From Streptomyces sp. CBMA156 (GTDB lineage: Bacteria > Actinomycetota > Actinomycetes > Streptomycetales > Streptomycetaceae): DNA of 64,000 bases. This document shows, piece by piece, positions 45,211 through 52,715 of the stretch; the stretch's first letter is position 1, and each line of letters starts with the position of its first letter. Where the stretch lies: positions 1-64,000 of the forward strand of contig NZ_MSJQ01000291.1 of the NCBI RefSeq assembly GCF_014596515.1, written 5' to 3'. A program made the position numbers and the translations under genes. The notes under the pieces are model-generated. The model saw only the letters and a program-made list of their open reading frames with translations, ran no database searches and was not told where the DNA came from.

Positions 45211-45610
45211 CACGCTTTCCCTGAGGGTCAGCACGATGCTCTTCCGCCCAATGCCGACCGAGCGGGCCGAGGCTCTCGGCGAGCTCTTCGACGGTCATGC
45301 CCGCCTCGCCGCTGGCGTCGGACTCCTGGATACGACGGGAGATCTCGGCTTGGAAAGCACCCTCAGCGCGGACGTGGGCCGCGTGGTCGTACTTCATGAG
45401 GCGCACGAACGCAGCGAAGGGGATGATCGCGGCCTCGGGCTTGTTGTCGTCTCCGAAGATCAGCGGCGTGACCTGGCCGCGGCGATAGAGGTTCAGGATA
45501 GTGGCGAGATCCTCGCGCCCGAGCTGATCGGCCGGGACGACATTGACGGGGAACCTCGGAAGGTCGGCGTCGGGAGTTCCATTGTCGTGGGCATTGCTGT
45601 TGTGAGTCAT
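45203..45610 (-). CDS. Phd/YefM-like antitoxin
   Basis: The 135-residue protein contains NVVPADQLGREDLATILNLY, then TPLIFGDDNKPEAAIIPFAA, which has the strand-turn-strand pattern with the conserved A-x-I-x-P-F-x-x-F/Y stretch of Phd/YefM antitoxins. The C-terminal half is helical and acidic, as expected for toxin binding. It precedes and overlaps the toxin gene. Proteins of this family bind their own promoter; a TAGACT box lies just seven bases before the ATG. The pair would stabilise the element. Confidence 0.75.
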   Translation of the reverse strand: MTHNSNAHDNGTPDADLPRFPVNVVPADQLGREDLATILNLYRRGQVTPLIFGDDNKPEAAIIPFAAFVRLMKYDHAAHVRAEGAFQAEISRRIQESDASGEAGMTVEELAESLGPLGRHWAEEHRADPQGKRDE

Positions 45611-45616
45611 TCCTTC

Positions 45617-45622
45617 AGTCTA
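45617..45622 (-). promoter_or_regulatory. TAGACT box directly before the antitoxin start
   Basis: On the reverse strand TAGACT is followed by GAAGGA and the ATG at 45610. If it is a -10 box, the transcript would start at or next to the ATG, so it would be leaderless or nearly so. Confidence 0.45.
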
Positions 45623-45806
45623 CTCATCCTGAAATAGCTTGGTGTCGACTCGAATCCGACGTTTCTCGTCGAGTCACGATGGGTGGCAATTGATGGATCA
45701 CTCCGTCTCCGATAGGCGGACCAGGAAGGAGAAAGAGGAGACCGCGCTGCAACCTCGCGTCGTGCAAGACCGGAGCACGGGTCCTGTTGGATGGGCGGTC
45801 GGGACG

Positions 45807-46490
45807 TCAGAAGTTCCCCTCGCCGACGTGCAGGCAGACGATGCCGAGTGAGCGCCACAGGGCCACCACTCGGTCACGGTCGTCCAGGGCCAGGAGGACG
45901 TCGCAGGTGTCACGAATGTGAGTGTTGAACAGCTCGCGCTTGACCACGTGGTCAAGCCGCCTGTCCCCCTGGCCACGCATCAGCAGCAGGGAATCGTCAG
46001 CCCACTCCCCCAGGTGCCGGCCCAGCCAGCGCCGGGTCGCAGCACGGACGCTGTACCCCCGGTCGTCACGTTCGGGTCGGCCGGAGCAGAAGATGATCTG
46101 GTGACCAGCGTCACGCAGCGCGTTCACCGTCTCGATGATCGGCAGGTTGGGAAGATCCCGGACCACCAGGCTGTACTCGTGATGGCCCCTCAGCATCGTG
46201 CCGTCGGACAGCACATTCTTGGCGACCGTCCCGTCGATGTCGACGATGACAGCCCGGGGCCGGCGCGGCGTCCCCATGGCCGCGAGTGCGTTCATCACCG
46301 GCGTTCCGCTCTGTGTCGAGGCTGCTACTCCGATCGGCCTCCGGAGGGGAGCTGAGAAGGGCTCGGGGACGACGTCGCCGACCATGGGGGCACGAATGAG
46401 TCCACTGCCCCGGACGATCCAGACGGAGCGGCTGGCCAGGGTGTGATCGTCTGCATCGAACAGCTTGTCGGGCACGCCGTTTTCAGGCAT
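45807..46490 (-). CDS. HAD phosphatase of the polynucleotide-kinase type, kinase domain absent
   Basis: The ATG at 46490 has GGAGGTGAG upstream and overlaps the preceding stop by eight bases. The 227-residue protein has the HAD motif VIVDIDGT (D84, D86), then IIFCSGRPERDDRGY, a Lys in VVKRELF, and LALDDRDRVVALWRSLGIVC near the end. This order is that of the 3'-phosphatase half of T4 Pnk-like enzymes, which remove 3' phosphates from nucleic-acid ends. The P-loop kinase half is missing. It is the last gene of a tightly packed operon. Confidence 0.85.
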   Translation of the reverse strand: MPENGVPDKLFDADDHTLASRSVWIVRGSGLIRAPMVGDVVPEPFSAPLRRPIGVAASTQSGTPVMNALAAMGTPRRPRAVIVDIDGTVAKNVLSDGTMLRGHHEYSLVVRDLPNLPIIETVNALRDAGHQIIFCSGRPERDDRGYSVRAATRRWLGRHLGEWADDSLLLMRGQGDRRLDHVVKRELFNTHIRDTCDVLLALDDRDRVVALWRSLGIVCLHVGEGNF

Positions 46491-47193
46491 CGGCGGGCTC
46501 ACCTCCGCTGGCAATGGGCCCCGGCAGCGCCGGGGCATCGAATGGCGGGGCTTCGATGGAGGGCTCGGCGCCCGTCAGCCGGACGACCTCCAGGACATGG
46601 GCCTCGATGTCGGCGCGGGCCTGGGCGACGACCTGCTCGCCGGCTTCCACCAGCGAGTCGACGGCGAACTGGGCGTTGCTGCCCACATGGGCGACGGCGT
46701 TCTCAAGCGCGCCGAGCGCTTCCTTGGTGGCCCTCACGCCCTTCTTCGCGTGGATCGCCTCGCGCAGCGCCGCCGTGGCCTCCTTGACGCGGGCGTACAT
46801 CCGGTCGGTGACCTCCCGGACCTCCCGCAGGTTCTCGGCGGTACGGGGCTGATGTGGGATCTCGGGCACGAAGGCGTCCCGTTCAGTGCTCCGGATGGTG
46901 ACCGGCACGCCACTGCCGAGACCCATGGAGGACACCAGTGAGCCCCACTGTGCAAGGCTCATCTCGATCTCCACGAGCTCCCTGCCCGGATGGACCCAGT
47001 CGTGGTTGAGGTCCCGCTTGCGTACGGCCTCGCGGACGGAGAGCGAGACGGTCTCGTTGTGGCGCAGGTCAGACTGGAACAGCGAACGCCCTCCTCCGCT
47101 TCGTCGCGTGACAACCGCAACGCCGAAGGCGGGGTGGATCTCACCGCCGCGCTCCGCGTCGATCGCTGGTTCCTGGGCCGGACGGCGGCTCAT
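46483..47193 (-). CDS. Conserved phage/plasmid-type hypothetical protein
   Basis: The 236-residue protein overlaps its neighbours by four and eight bases. Its N-terminal half has IHPAFGVAVVTRRSGGGRSL, LFQSDLRHNETVSLSV and EIEMSLAQWGSLVSSMGLGS, a pattern I associate with uncharacterised actinophage and plasmid proteins. The C-terminal half is a helical, coiled-coil-like region (DRMYARVKEATAALREAIHA). There is no catalytic motif. It is probably an accessory factor shared among mobile elements. Confidence 0.8.
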   Translation of the reverse strand: MSRRPAQEPAIDAERGGEIHPAFGVAVVTRRSGGGRSLFQSDLRHNETVSLSVREAVRKRDLNHDWVHPGRELVEIEMSLAQWGSLVSSMGLGSGVPVTIRSTERDAFVPEIPHQPRTAENLREVREVTDRMYARVKEATAALREAIHAKKGVRATKEALGALENAVAHVGSNAQFAVDSLVEAGEQVVAQARADIEAHVLEVVRLTGAEPSIEAPPFDAPALPGPIASGGEPADA

Positions 47194-47609
47194 GCTGGCA
47201 CCACCTCAGACGCCTCGATGCGCTGGGTCTGGTGTCCCCGGTAGAGCCTCGGGCTCAGCGCGATGCGGTAGCGGGTGAAGATGCCGCCCATGCCGGCGCC
47301 CCAGTACGACGAGTCGCGCAGCGGTCGCAGGGGGGCGCGCGGTCGCGCGGGCTTGAGGTCGATTCGCTTAGTCATGCTCATTCCTCGGTGGTGTACTTCG
47401 ATGACGATGGCGTCGTCGCGGACGTGAAAGCGGAGGGCATCTCCGGGGATCGGCTGTGTACTGGTGAGCTCGTACGTCTCCCGGTATGCGTCGGTGGCCT
47501 CGACACACGCTTTGCTGATCTCTCCCCCGGCTGCGCCCCAAGGTCCGGAGGCGGAGATGATTCAGCGGTACACACTGTGGGTGACCGTCTTGAACGTGTA
47601 GTCAGCCAT
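47190..47609 (-). pseudogene. Small operon gene interrupted by an in-frame TGA
   Basis: An ATG at 47609 overlaps the upstream stop by eight bases, exactly like other junctions in this operon. The frame reads MADYTFKTVTHSVYR, hits TGA at 47562-47564, then continues as IISASGPWGAAGGEISKACV and AIVIEVHHRG, without another stop, to 47190. Without the TGA it would be a single protein of about 139 residues. The 3' part can still be translated from the ATG at 47375 (GAGGA upstream) as MTKRIDLKPARPRAPLRPL, a 61-residue product that overlaps the next gene by ATGA. Mutation or sequence error are both possible. Confidence 0.6.
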
Positions 47610-47904
47610 GGGACACTGCCGCCTCGGACAGGGCTTCCACGATCACGTCGATGTGGGTGAGGTGGATGCCGCCCGGGTAGCCTTCGACGGACACCACGGG
47701 GTCGCCGTGGCCGAGCGTCCAGGCCGGAGTACGCGTGACGGTCGTCAGGGCGCGGCACAGGTCCGCGTCGGCCTCGTCCAGGAATCGACCGTCCGCCTGC
47801 CGCTTCCGGACCGCGGCCGCGAGCGGGTGCTCTGGGCGGACACCGGGGTATGCGACCACCGGCGTGCCGATCGGGTGCGGGGCGTGCCACTGCTCGGCGT
47901 TCAC
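47602..47904 (-). CDS. Small hypothetical protein, 100 residues
   Basis: The GTG at 47904 has AAGGAGGA upstream and overlaps the previous stop as GTGA. It opens MNAEQWHAPHPIGTPVVAYP and has a central RTPAWTLGHGDPVVSVEGYP and GIHLTHIDVI near the end. It has no cysteine and no span. Its role in the operon is unknown. Confidence 0.7.
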   Translation of the reverse strand: MNAEQWHAPHPIGTPVVAYPGVRPEHPLAAAVRKRQADGRFLDEADADLCRALTTVTRTPAWTLGHGDPVVSVEGYPGGIHLTHIDVIVEALSEAAVSHG

Positions 47905-48188
47905 GGGCTGTCCTCCTTGTTGTCGGCTGGCGGCCGGTGCGGGATGTCGATGCCTTCGCCCAGGGCAGGCTTGTTGTAGGAGTCGAGGACTGCTTGCCAT
48001 TTGCGCCGGAAGCGGACGGCCCGGACGAGCGACCACGCGGTCGTCACGATCTGCGCGCACACCAGACCCGTCATCGGCGACGGCATCTCGCCCGCGACCA
48101 CGAGCCAGACGCCATTCACGACCAGCGCTCCCGTCACGCAGCTCAGGAAGGCTTGGGCGAGCAGCCGGAGGAGCGGGAAGCGCGTCAC
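47901..48188 (-). CDS. Small two-span membrane protein
   Basis: The GTG at 48188 follows GGGAGAGG. The 95-residue product has two hydrophobic segments, about residues 9-31 (LLAQAFLSCVTGALVVNGVW) and 34-57 (GEMPSPMTGLVCAQIVTTAW). The basic cytoplasmic tail ends PADNKEDSP. It is coupled to the next gene by a GTGA overlap. Function unknown. Confidence 0.65.
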   Translation of the reverse strand: MTRFPLLRLLAQAFLSCVTGALVVNGVWLVVAGEMPSPMTGLVCAQIVTTAWSLVRAVRFRRKWQAVLDSYNKPALGEGIDIPHRPPADNKEDSP

Positions 48189-48204
48189 GACAGTGCCTCT
48201 CCCG

Positions 48205-48948
48205 TCACCGGGACATCGCCGTGGCCGGCCGAGGGTGGGGATCCCCGTCGACCTCGGCGGTCGCTTCGCTGACGTACATGGCCAGGAAGCTGTCGTCGAG
48301 CGGATCGACGGCGTGCTTCTCGGTGAACTCGCCCTGGTATTCGCGGGGATCGCAGCCTCCGGGGTGGCTGCGCACCTTGCCGATGACGTCGGCGATCCAT
48401 TCGAGCGTGTCTGCACCGGACCAGTCCGGCGAGGTGCCGATGCCGAGCGCGATCGCGTCGACTACGTCGGTATCGGTGAGGGGCGTATGGTCTCCGCTGC
48501 CGTTCGCGCGCGAGAGCGGCAGCTCATGGTCGGGGGCGAAGCCCATGGCCAGCAGCACGCTCTCGGGCAGCTTGTAGGCGTTCCAGATGGCTTGGGCCGC
48601 ATTCGTCGGGCAGCCGCCGTTGGTGAGTCCGCCTGAGATGTAGATCCTGTAGTAGGCGGCAGTGAGGCAGGTCGTCTCTCGGGACTCGAGGGCCTTCTCG
48701 AGGTTGCCGATGATGGCGAGACCGGCGCGCCGGGCATACTCGATGAGTACCACACCATCCTCGCCGACGAGGTCGGCCTCGCTGTCAAGGCCCGTCAGCA
48801 GCAGCTCCAGCTCGATCTGGGAGTCGTCGAAGTTGAAGAGTGTGGGATCCTCGATCCGCTCCAGCAACTGGCGGCCGCGGTCGAAGTTCGGAGGCTCGGT
48901 ATGTTCGGCCGGAAAGGCGATGGCGGCGATGAGCATGCTCGTGCCCAT
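48205..48948 (-). CDS. Hypothetical protein, first gene of the small-gene operon
   Basis: The ATG at 48948 has AAGGAG nine bases upstream; the longer frame beyond it lacks protein-like sequence. The 247-residue protein begins MGTSMLIAAIAFPAEHTEPP and is acidic and mostly helical, with IELELLLTGLDSEADLVGED. It lies 16 bases before the next gene. I recognise no family. Confidence 0.7.
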   Translation of the reverse strand: MGTSMLIAAIAFPAEHTEPPNFDRGRQLLERIEDPTLFNFDDSQIELELLLTGLDSEADLVGEDGVVLIEYARRAGLAIIGNLEKALESRETTCLTAAYYRIYISGGLTNGGCPTNAAQAIWNAYKLPESVLLAMGFAPDHELPLSRANGSGDHTPLTDTDVVDAIALGIGTSPDWSGADTLEWIADVIGKVRSHPGGCDPREYQGEFTEKHAVDPLDDSFLAMYVSEATAEVDGDPHPRPATAMSR

Positions 48949-49145
48949 GGCGGTCTGCTCCTTCAGGATGGGGGAACTAGTGGGTCGTGGCGCCGACCAG
49001 CCCTGACGATCGCCCCTGCTCATCACGAGAAGAGCGACGTGATCGTCAGGATGGTGGGGCGGGCTGGGCCGGTGAGTGAAGGGGCTACAGGCGCCTGAGT
49101 GCTCGGCACCCAACCTGCAGTCAAACGGGATCGGCCGCTTACGGC

Positions 49146-49164
49146 CCCCGCGACAGACGCGGGG
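49146..49164 (-). terminator. Short hairpin in the 48949-49297 gap
   Basis: CCCCGCG (49146-49152) and CGCGGGG (49158-49164) enclose ACAGA. The gap otherwise holds the leader of the gene starting at 48948 and no gene. The hairpin may end the transcript of 49298-49945. Confidence 0.45.
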
Positions 49165-49297
49165 ACTCACGGCATGCTCCAGGGAGAGCAACCTGGGATT
49201 CGTGAATCCGACCTCCTAGGCTGGCCTTTACACACCTCAGCCCGCGGGTTCCGGCGGATCAGCGCTTCAGAAATCGCGAACTGCCGGGGGATGGCCA

Positions 49298-49945
49298 TTA
49301 GTCGCTCTCCTTTGCGGCGTTGCGCGGCTGGAGTGCGCCGTCGGGCTGATGCGGGCAGTTGGATGTGGAGTCTTCGAGTCCGAGAGCCTGGCGGGCGAGG
49401 GTGAGCAGGCTGTCAAGGTCCGGCCCCACTGCCGGGCGAATGGGCCGTTTGCGCAGCACGGGTACGTCCAGATCGACGCCCAGCAGTTGGCTGGCGTGCT
49501 CCGGGTCGGTTTTCACACGGTACGAGCTGGGTGTGATCCACCACGCATCGAATGCGTCGGCGGGACGCCCGGCACGTGGTTCGTTGCCCGCTTCGGCGAC
49601 CCCAGGCAGGCCCAACGTCGCGGGCGCGGCCCGGTAGCGGGTGGTCTCCCCTGACAACATCGGACAGGCACGTACGCTGTACGCGAGGCATTCGGGGTGC
49701 ATGCCGGGCTCAGCGGTGTACCCGACTCGTATATCGGCAGGCCGCACCGTGAGACAGATCCGCTCATCGAAGCGTTGCCCGCAGACTTGGCAACGCCGTT
49801 CGGCCAGTGCCCGGTCGCGTCGGTCTTTGTCGAGCGCCCCAAACAGGTACCGGTCACCAGCGTGAAGCGTGATCCACGGGACGACCAGGCCGCCCAGGGT
49901 TGGGCGGCCCGCGCACCGTGTCGGGACCGGCAGCTGTGTGGTCAT
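49298..49945 (-). CDS. Conserved streptomycete hypothetical protein with a Cys cluster
   Basis: The ATG follows AAGGAGA. The 215-residue product opens MTTQLPVPTRCAGRPTLGGL and has RRCQVCGQRFDERICLTVRP, with HPEC and YSVRACPM further on, so several cysteines and a histidine could bind zinc. I have the impression of seeing this N-terminal pattern often in Streptomyces genomes and plasmids, but I know no function for it. Confidence 0.75.
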   Translation of the reverse strand: MTTQLPVPTRCAGRPTLGGLVVPWITLHAGDRYLFGALDKDRRDRALAERRCQVCGQRFDERICLTVRPADIRVGYTAEPGMHPECLAYSVRACPMLSGETTRYRAAPATLGLPGVAEAGNEPRAGRPADAFDAWWITPSSYRVKTDPEHASQLLGVDLDVPVLRKRPIRPAVGPDLDSLLTLARQALGLEDSTSNCPHQPDGALQPRNAAKESD

Positions 49946-50126
49946 CGGTCGTCTCCTTATGTGTCACGTGGGTGGGGTGGGCCGCCGTCATTGCCTGGCC
50001 AGCCGTGGGGCTACGACACGGACACGCCACACCAGCAGCGGCAGGTCTCCTCGTCGAAACGCGGCGCCTCGCAGGTGGAGAGCTCGCGGTTGTCGCGGAA
50101 AGCGGACCCGCCGCCACTCGGGGTGG

Positions 50127-50498
50127 TCAGTACTTCTGGCACCGGCGCGCGAGACGCCTGCAGTAGAGAAGGCTCGGCACGCGGTCGGACTTCCGCCGGT
50201 TGTGCTGGCGGCAGAGCAGCTGGCCGTTCCACAGTTCAGTCGGCCCGCCGCGGCTCCAGGGGTGTACGTGGTCAGCTTCGGTCCCCTCTGCCGGGCATCG
50301 GAACCACAGGGGCGGCGTGTGCTCGCACCGGCCGTTGGTCTGGTGGATGAGCTGCTGCTTCTGGCCCCAGCCGAAGAACCTGGTGGGGTCCCGCCAGCGC
50401 CGCGTGCGGCCGACGCCCATGGCGAGGCACAGGATGCCGAGCGCAGCAACGGCCAGGCAGGAGAGCAGCACAGTCGGGTCAGGCTGCATGGCATTCAT
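50127..50498 (-). CDS. HNH endonuclease-like protein with N-terminal membrane anchor
   Basis: The 123-residue protein has a hydrophobic N-terminal segment (VLLSCLAVAALGILCLAMGV) and then an HNH fold: GRCEHTPPLWFRCP, EADHVHPWSRGGPTELWNGQ and LLCRQHNRRKSD, with the H-x-H and final H-N-R-x-K residues expected of HNH nucleases. The combination of a membrane span and HNH is unusual and would place the nuclease at the membrane. The ribosome site is weak, so the start is uncertain. The gaps either side contain no gene. Confidence 0.75.
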   Translation of the reverse strand: MNAMQPDPTVLLSCLAVAALGILCLAMGVGRTRRWRDPTRFFGWGQKQQLIHQTNGRCEHTPPLWFRCPAEGTEADHVHPWSRGGPTELWNGQLLCRQHNRRKSDRVPSLLYCRRLARRCQKY

Positions 50499-50710
50499 TG
50501 CGGGTCGTTGCCGAAGGCGATCAGCTCACGTCTGGTCGCACAGGACAGGTTCTCGGAGCCGACGACCGTGATGAGACGGGTTTTGCCGAGGCGAAAGCTG
50601 GCCGTCCGGAGCTCACGATGCTCTGCGCCGGGGTCGGGCTCGGAGGCGATGCGGTGCGTGGGCTTAGTCGAAGGCTGCTTTCTGTACAGGAAGAGCGCTT
50701 GAGCCGGACA

Positions 50711-50752
50711 CCGAACCGCCGAGGCGACCGCAGTCGCTCCTGGGCGGTTCGG
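50711..50752 (-). terminator. Nested hairpin after the AAA gene
   Basis: CCGAACCGCC (50711-50720) and GGCGGTTCGG (50743-50752) pair perfectly, with an inner GCGAC/GTCGC stem. It lies 12 bases past the AAA gene stop on the reverse strand. Confidence 0.75.
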
Positions 50753-50764
50753 TTGAGGACGTCC

Positions 50765-51847
50765 TCAGAAGTCGATGGAGTACTTCGGGCGACGGCGCAA
50801 GGTCACTGTGGCGGCACGCAGGTCCTTCTTGTCGTCGGGCGACCTGTCGTCCTCGTCACGGAGGTCGGTGAGCGTGAAGGCGCCGTCCGGGAGCAGGTAG
50901 CCGTCCTCAAACGGGACGGCGTCGCGCATGTGGAAGTGCAGCCCGATACTGGTGTCCCAGTCGTTGATGGTCTGCAGGCTGTCGCTGTTGAACAGATCGA
51001 TACGACCGTCGAAGACGTCGGTGCCGCCGTTCTTCCAGGTGATGTGCGCCTCGATCCGCGAGCCGGCGCTCTCGCTGCGCTTGATGTTCAGGTCACCGAT
51101 CACCTCAGCGAACAGCTCGCCTAGGCGCAGCTCGAAGGCTATCGCGCGCAGGTGGTCGAAGTTGATGTCGTACTTCCGGGAGAAGTCGACGATCTCGGCC
51201 ACCTGCTTCTCGGTCACTCCGGGCACCTGGTCGCGCAGGTAGGTGGCGACTGTGTCGGGCTCGGGGTAGGAGAAGCGCATGTGGTAGTGGAAGCGTCCGG
51301 GGCGGTTGAGCATGTAGTCGTTGACACGATCCAGCTCGTTGACCGACAGGATGTAGAGGCGCTTCGTCGTGCTCAGCCCGTCGAACAGGCTCAGGAACTG
51401 GTTCTGCGACTCGTCATCCTCGTTCGAGAAGATCTTTTCGAACTCGTCGAAGACGACGACGACTTCGCCCAGCTCGTCGAGGAAGGAGGCCAGCCCCGGC
51501 GTGTTGTGCTGCACGAGCACGGTGGGCAGGTGGTGCTTCTCGCGTATCCGCTCAGCCAGGAGGCGGAGCATGAGGCTCTTGCCCATGCCCTTGTCGCCGG
51601 AGAGGATGACGCCGAGCGAGCGGTCCATGGCGGCGTAGCCGGTGACGATCCGCTGTACGCGGGAGACGTGACTGCCGTAGACGGTCTCTTCGGCGGATGC
51701 CAGCGGATCCGTCTGGCGCAGGCTGTAGCCGTCCATCGGGGAGAAGGAGATCGTGTAGGTGGCCACGGGCAGATCGGCGAAGGTCTGCACGGAGTCCCCA
51801 TAGAGGCGGAACTCTCCGCCTGAGGAGACGATCGTGGATGCGGGCAT
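50765..51847 (-). CDS. AAA-family ATPase
   Basis: The ATG follows GAGGAATTCTCC. The 360-residue protein has Walker A SGDKGMGKSL (K90), Walker B VVVFDEFEKIF (D134, E135), a sensor-1-like ILSVNELDRV and an arginine in LNRPGRFHYHMRFS, the classic AAA second region. The N-terminal 70 and C-terminal 120 residues are unfamiliar, the latter strand-rich. Such single-domain ATPases act as hexameric remodellers. It stands between the SsgA-like gene and the HNH gene, with a terminator after it. Confidence 0.85.
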   Translation of the reverse strand: MPASTIVSSGGEFRLYGDSVQTFADLPVATYTISFSPMDGYSLRQTDPLASAEETVYGSHVSRVQRIVTGYAAMDRSLGVILSGDKGMGKSLMLRLLAERIREKHHLPTVLVQHNTPGLASFLDELGEVVVVFDEFEKIFSNEDDESQNQFLSLFDGLSTTKRLYILSVNELDRVNDYMLNRPGRFHYHMRFSYPEPDTVATYLRDQVPGVTEKQVAEIVDFSRKYDINFDHLRAIAFELRLGELFAEVIGDLNIKRSESAGSRIEAHITWKNGGTDVFDGRIDLFNSDSLQTINDWDTSIGLHFHMRDAVPFEDGYLLPDGAFTLTDLRDEDDRSPDDKKDLRAATVTLRRRPKYSIDF

Positions 51848-51937
51848 GGAGAATTCCTCGCTTTCGCGGGAGCAAGTGGGTGGAGAGGACAGCGTGTGGT
51901 GCCGGGCCCGTTGTGGGCTCGCGGGTCTGTGCTCGGC

Positions 51938-52345
51938 TCAATGGGACAGAACCTCGGCGAGGAAGCTGTCGATGTCGATGCGCTCCGTCTCTCGACCCGC
52001 AGGGACGACCTCGAAAGTCTTGGCGAGCCATGCCCTGACAGAAGCGGCCGGTCCTTCGAGGCGGGCGTATCCGGCGGGGGATTCCAGTTCAATGCTGAAG
52101 CGGCGGCTCTGGTCGATCGGGGTGATCTTCACGTCTCCGGTACCGGTGGGTTCGGTGAGGCCCTGGTCGAGCAGGTCCCGAGCGAACATCCACTGGACCA
52201 CATGGTCGGGCGTGACGTAGAAAGAGCAATGCACCGCGTAGGGGTCCGTGCTCTGGTAGTACAGCCGCACGGGGACCCATAAAGGCAAGTCCAGGTCGGC
52301 CATGAGCGACATGTGAGTCTTCAGTTCCAGTCCGGGAATGTCCAT
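51938..52345 (-). CDS. SsgA-family sporulation/cell-division protein
   Basis: The ATG at 52345 with AGGAATCC upstream gives a 135-residue protein, the usual SsgA-like length. LPLWVPVRLYYQSTDPYAVH, then VVQWMFARDLLDQGLTEPTG, is the hallmark of the SsgA-like proteins, which are restricted to sporulating actinomycetes. They guide septum position and FtsZ recruitment during spore formation. It lies 90 bases upstream of the AAA gene in the same direction. A copy on a mobile element suggests interference with, or timing to, host differentiation. Confidence 0.88.
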   Translation of the reverse strand: MDIPGLELKTHMSLMADLDLPLWVPVRLYYQSTDPYAVHCSFYVTPDHVVQWMFARDLLDQGLTEPTGTGDVKITPIDQSRRFSIELESPAGYARLEGPAASVRAWLAKTFEVVPAGRETERIDIDSFLAEVLSH

Positions 52346-52438
52346 GGGTGGATTCCTGTTCTTCGGCGGCAACGCCCGGCGATACGCAAACGCGCTGTCC
52401 CACTGAGTTCGCGAGGGGGTGATGGCGGGCTCGGCTTG

Positions 52439-52545
52439 CTACGCCTGGCGTTCTGCTGGGACGTTGACGGCGAAGTAGCCTTCGCGGTGGAGGGCGATCT
52501 GGTCGAGGTAGCGCCAGGGTTCAGCGAGGTTCGCGATGAGTGATC
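52439..52545 (-). pseudogene. 3' remnant of an unknown gene
   Basis: A reverse frame without a start codon reads IANLAEPWRYLDQIALHREG, then YFAVNVPAERQA and TAG at 52439-52441. A stop lies just upstream, so only about 35 codons remain. It looks like the end of a real protein that has been cut off. Confidence 0.35.
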
Positions 52546-52608
52546 CGCCGCACTACTTCGGGCCGGGCCGATCGGAGACGCTCTGTGAGCCAAGCCGGTT
52601 CATCATGA

Positions 52609-52664
52609 GATCCTCGGTCCTCCACACGTCACTCAGGGGTGTGCCGTGTGGAGGACCGAGGATC
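52609..52664 (-). terminator. Perfect 20-bp hairpin after the helicase gene
   Basis: GATCCTCGGTCCTCCACACG (52609-52628) pairs exactly with 52645-52664 around a 16-base loop. It lies about 50 bases after the helicase stop on the reverse strand. Confidence 0.8.
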
Positions 52665-52715
52665 GCAGGTGCCTCTCGTCGAGAACCCGTCCCTTCGAAT
52701 GGGGGCGGCGGTTGG

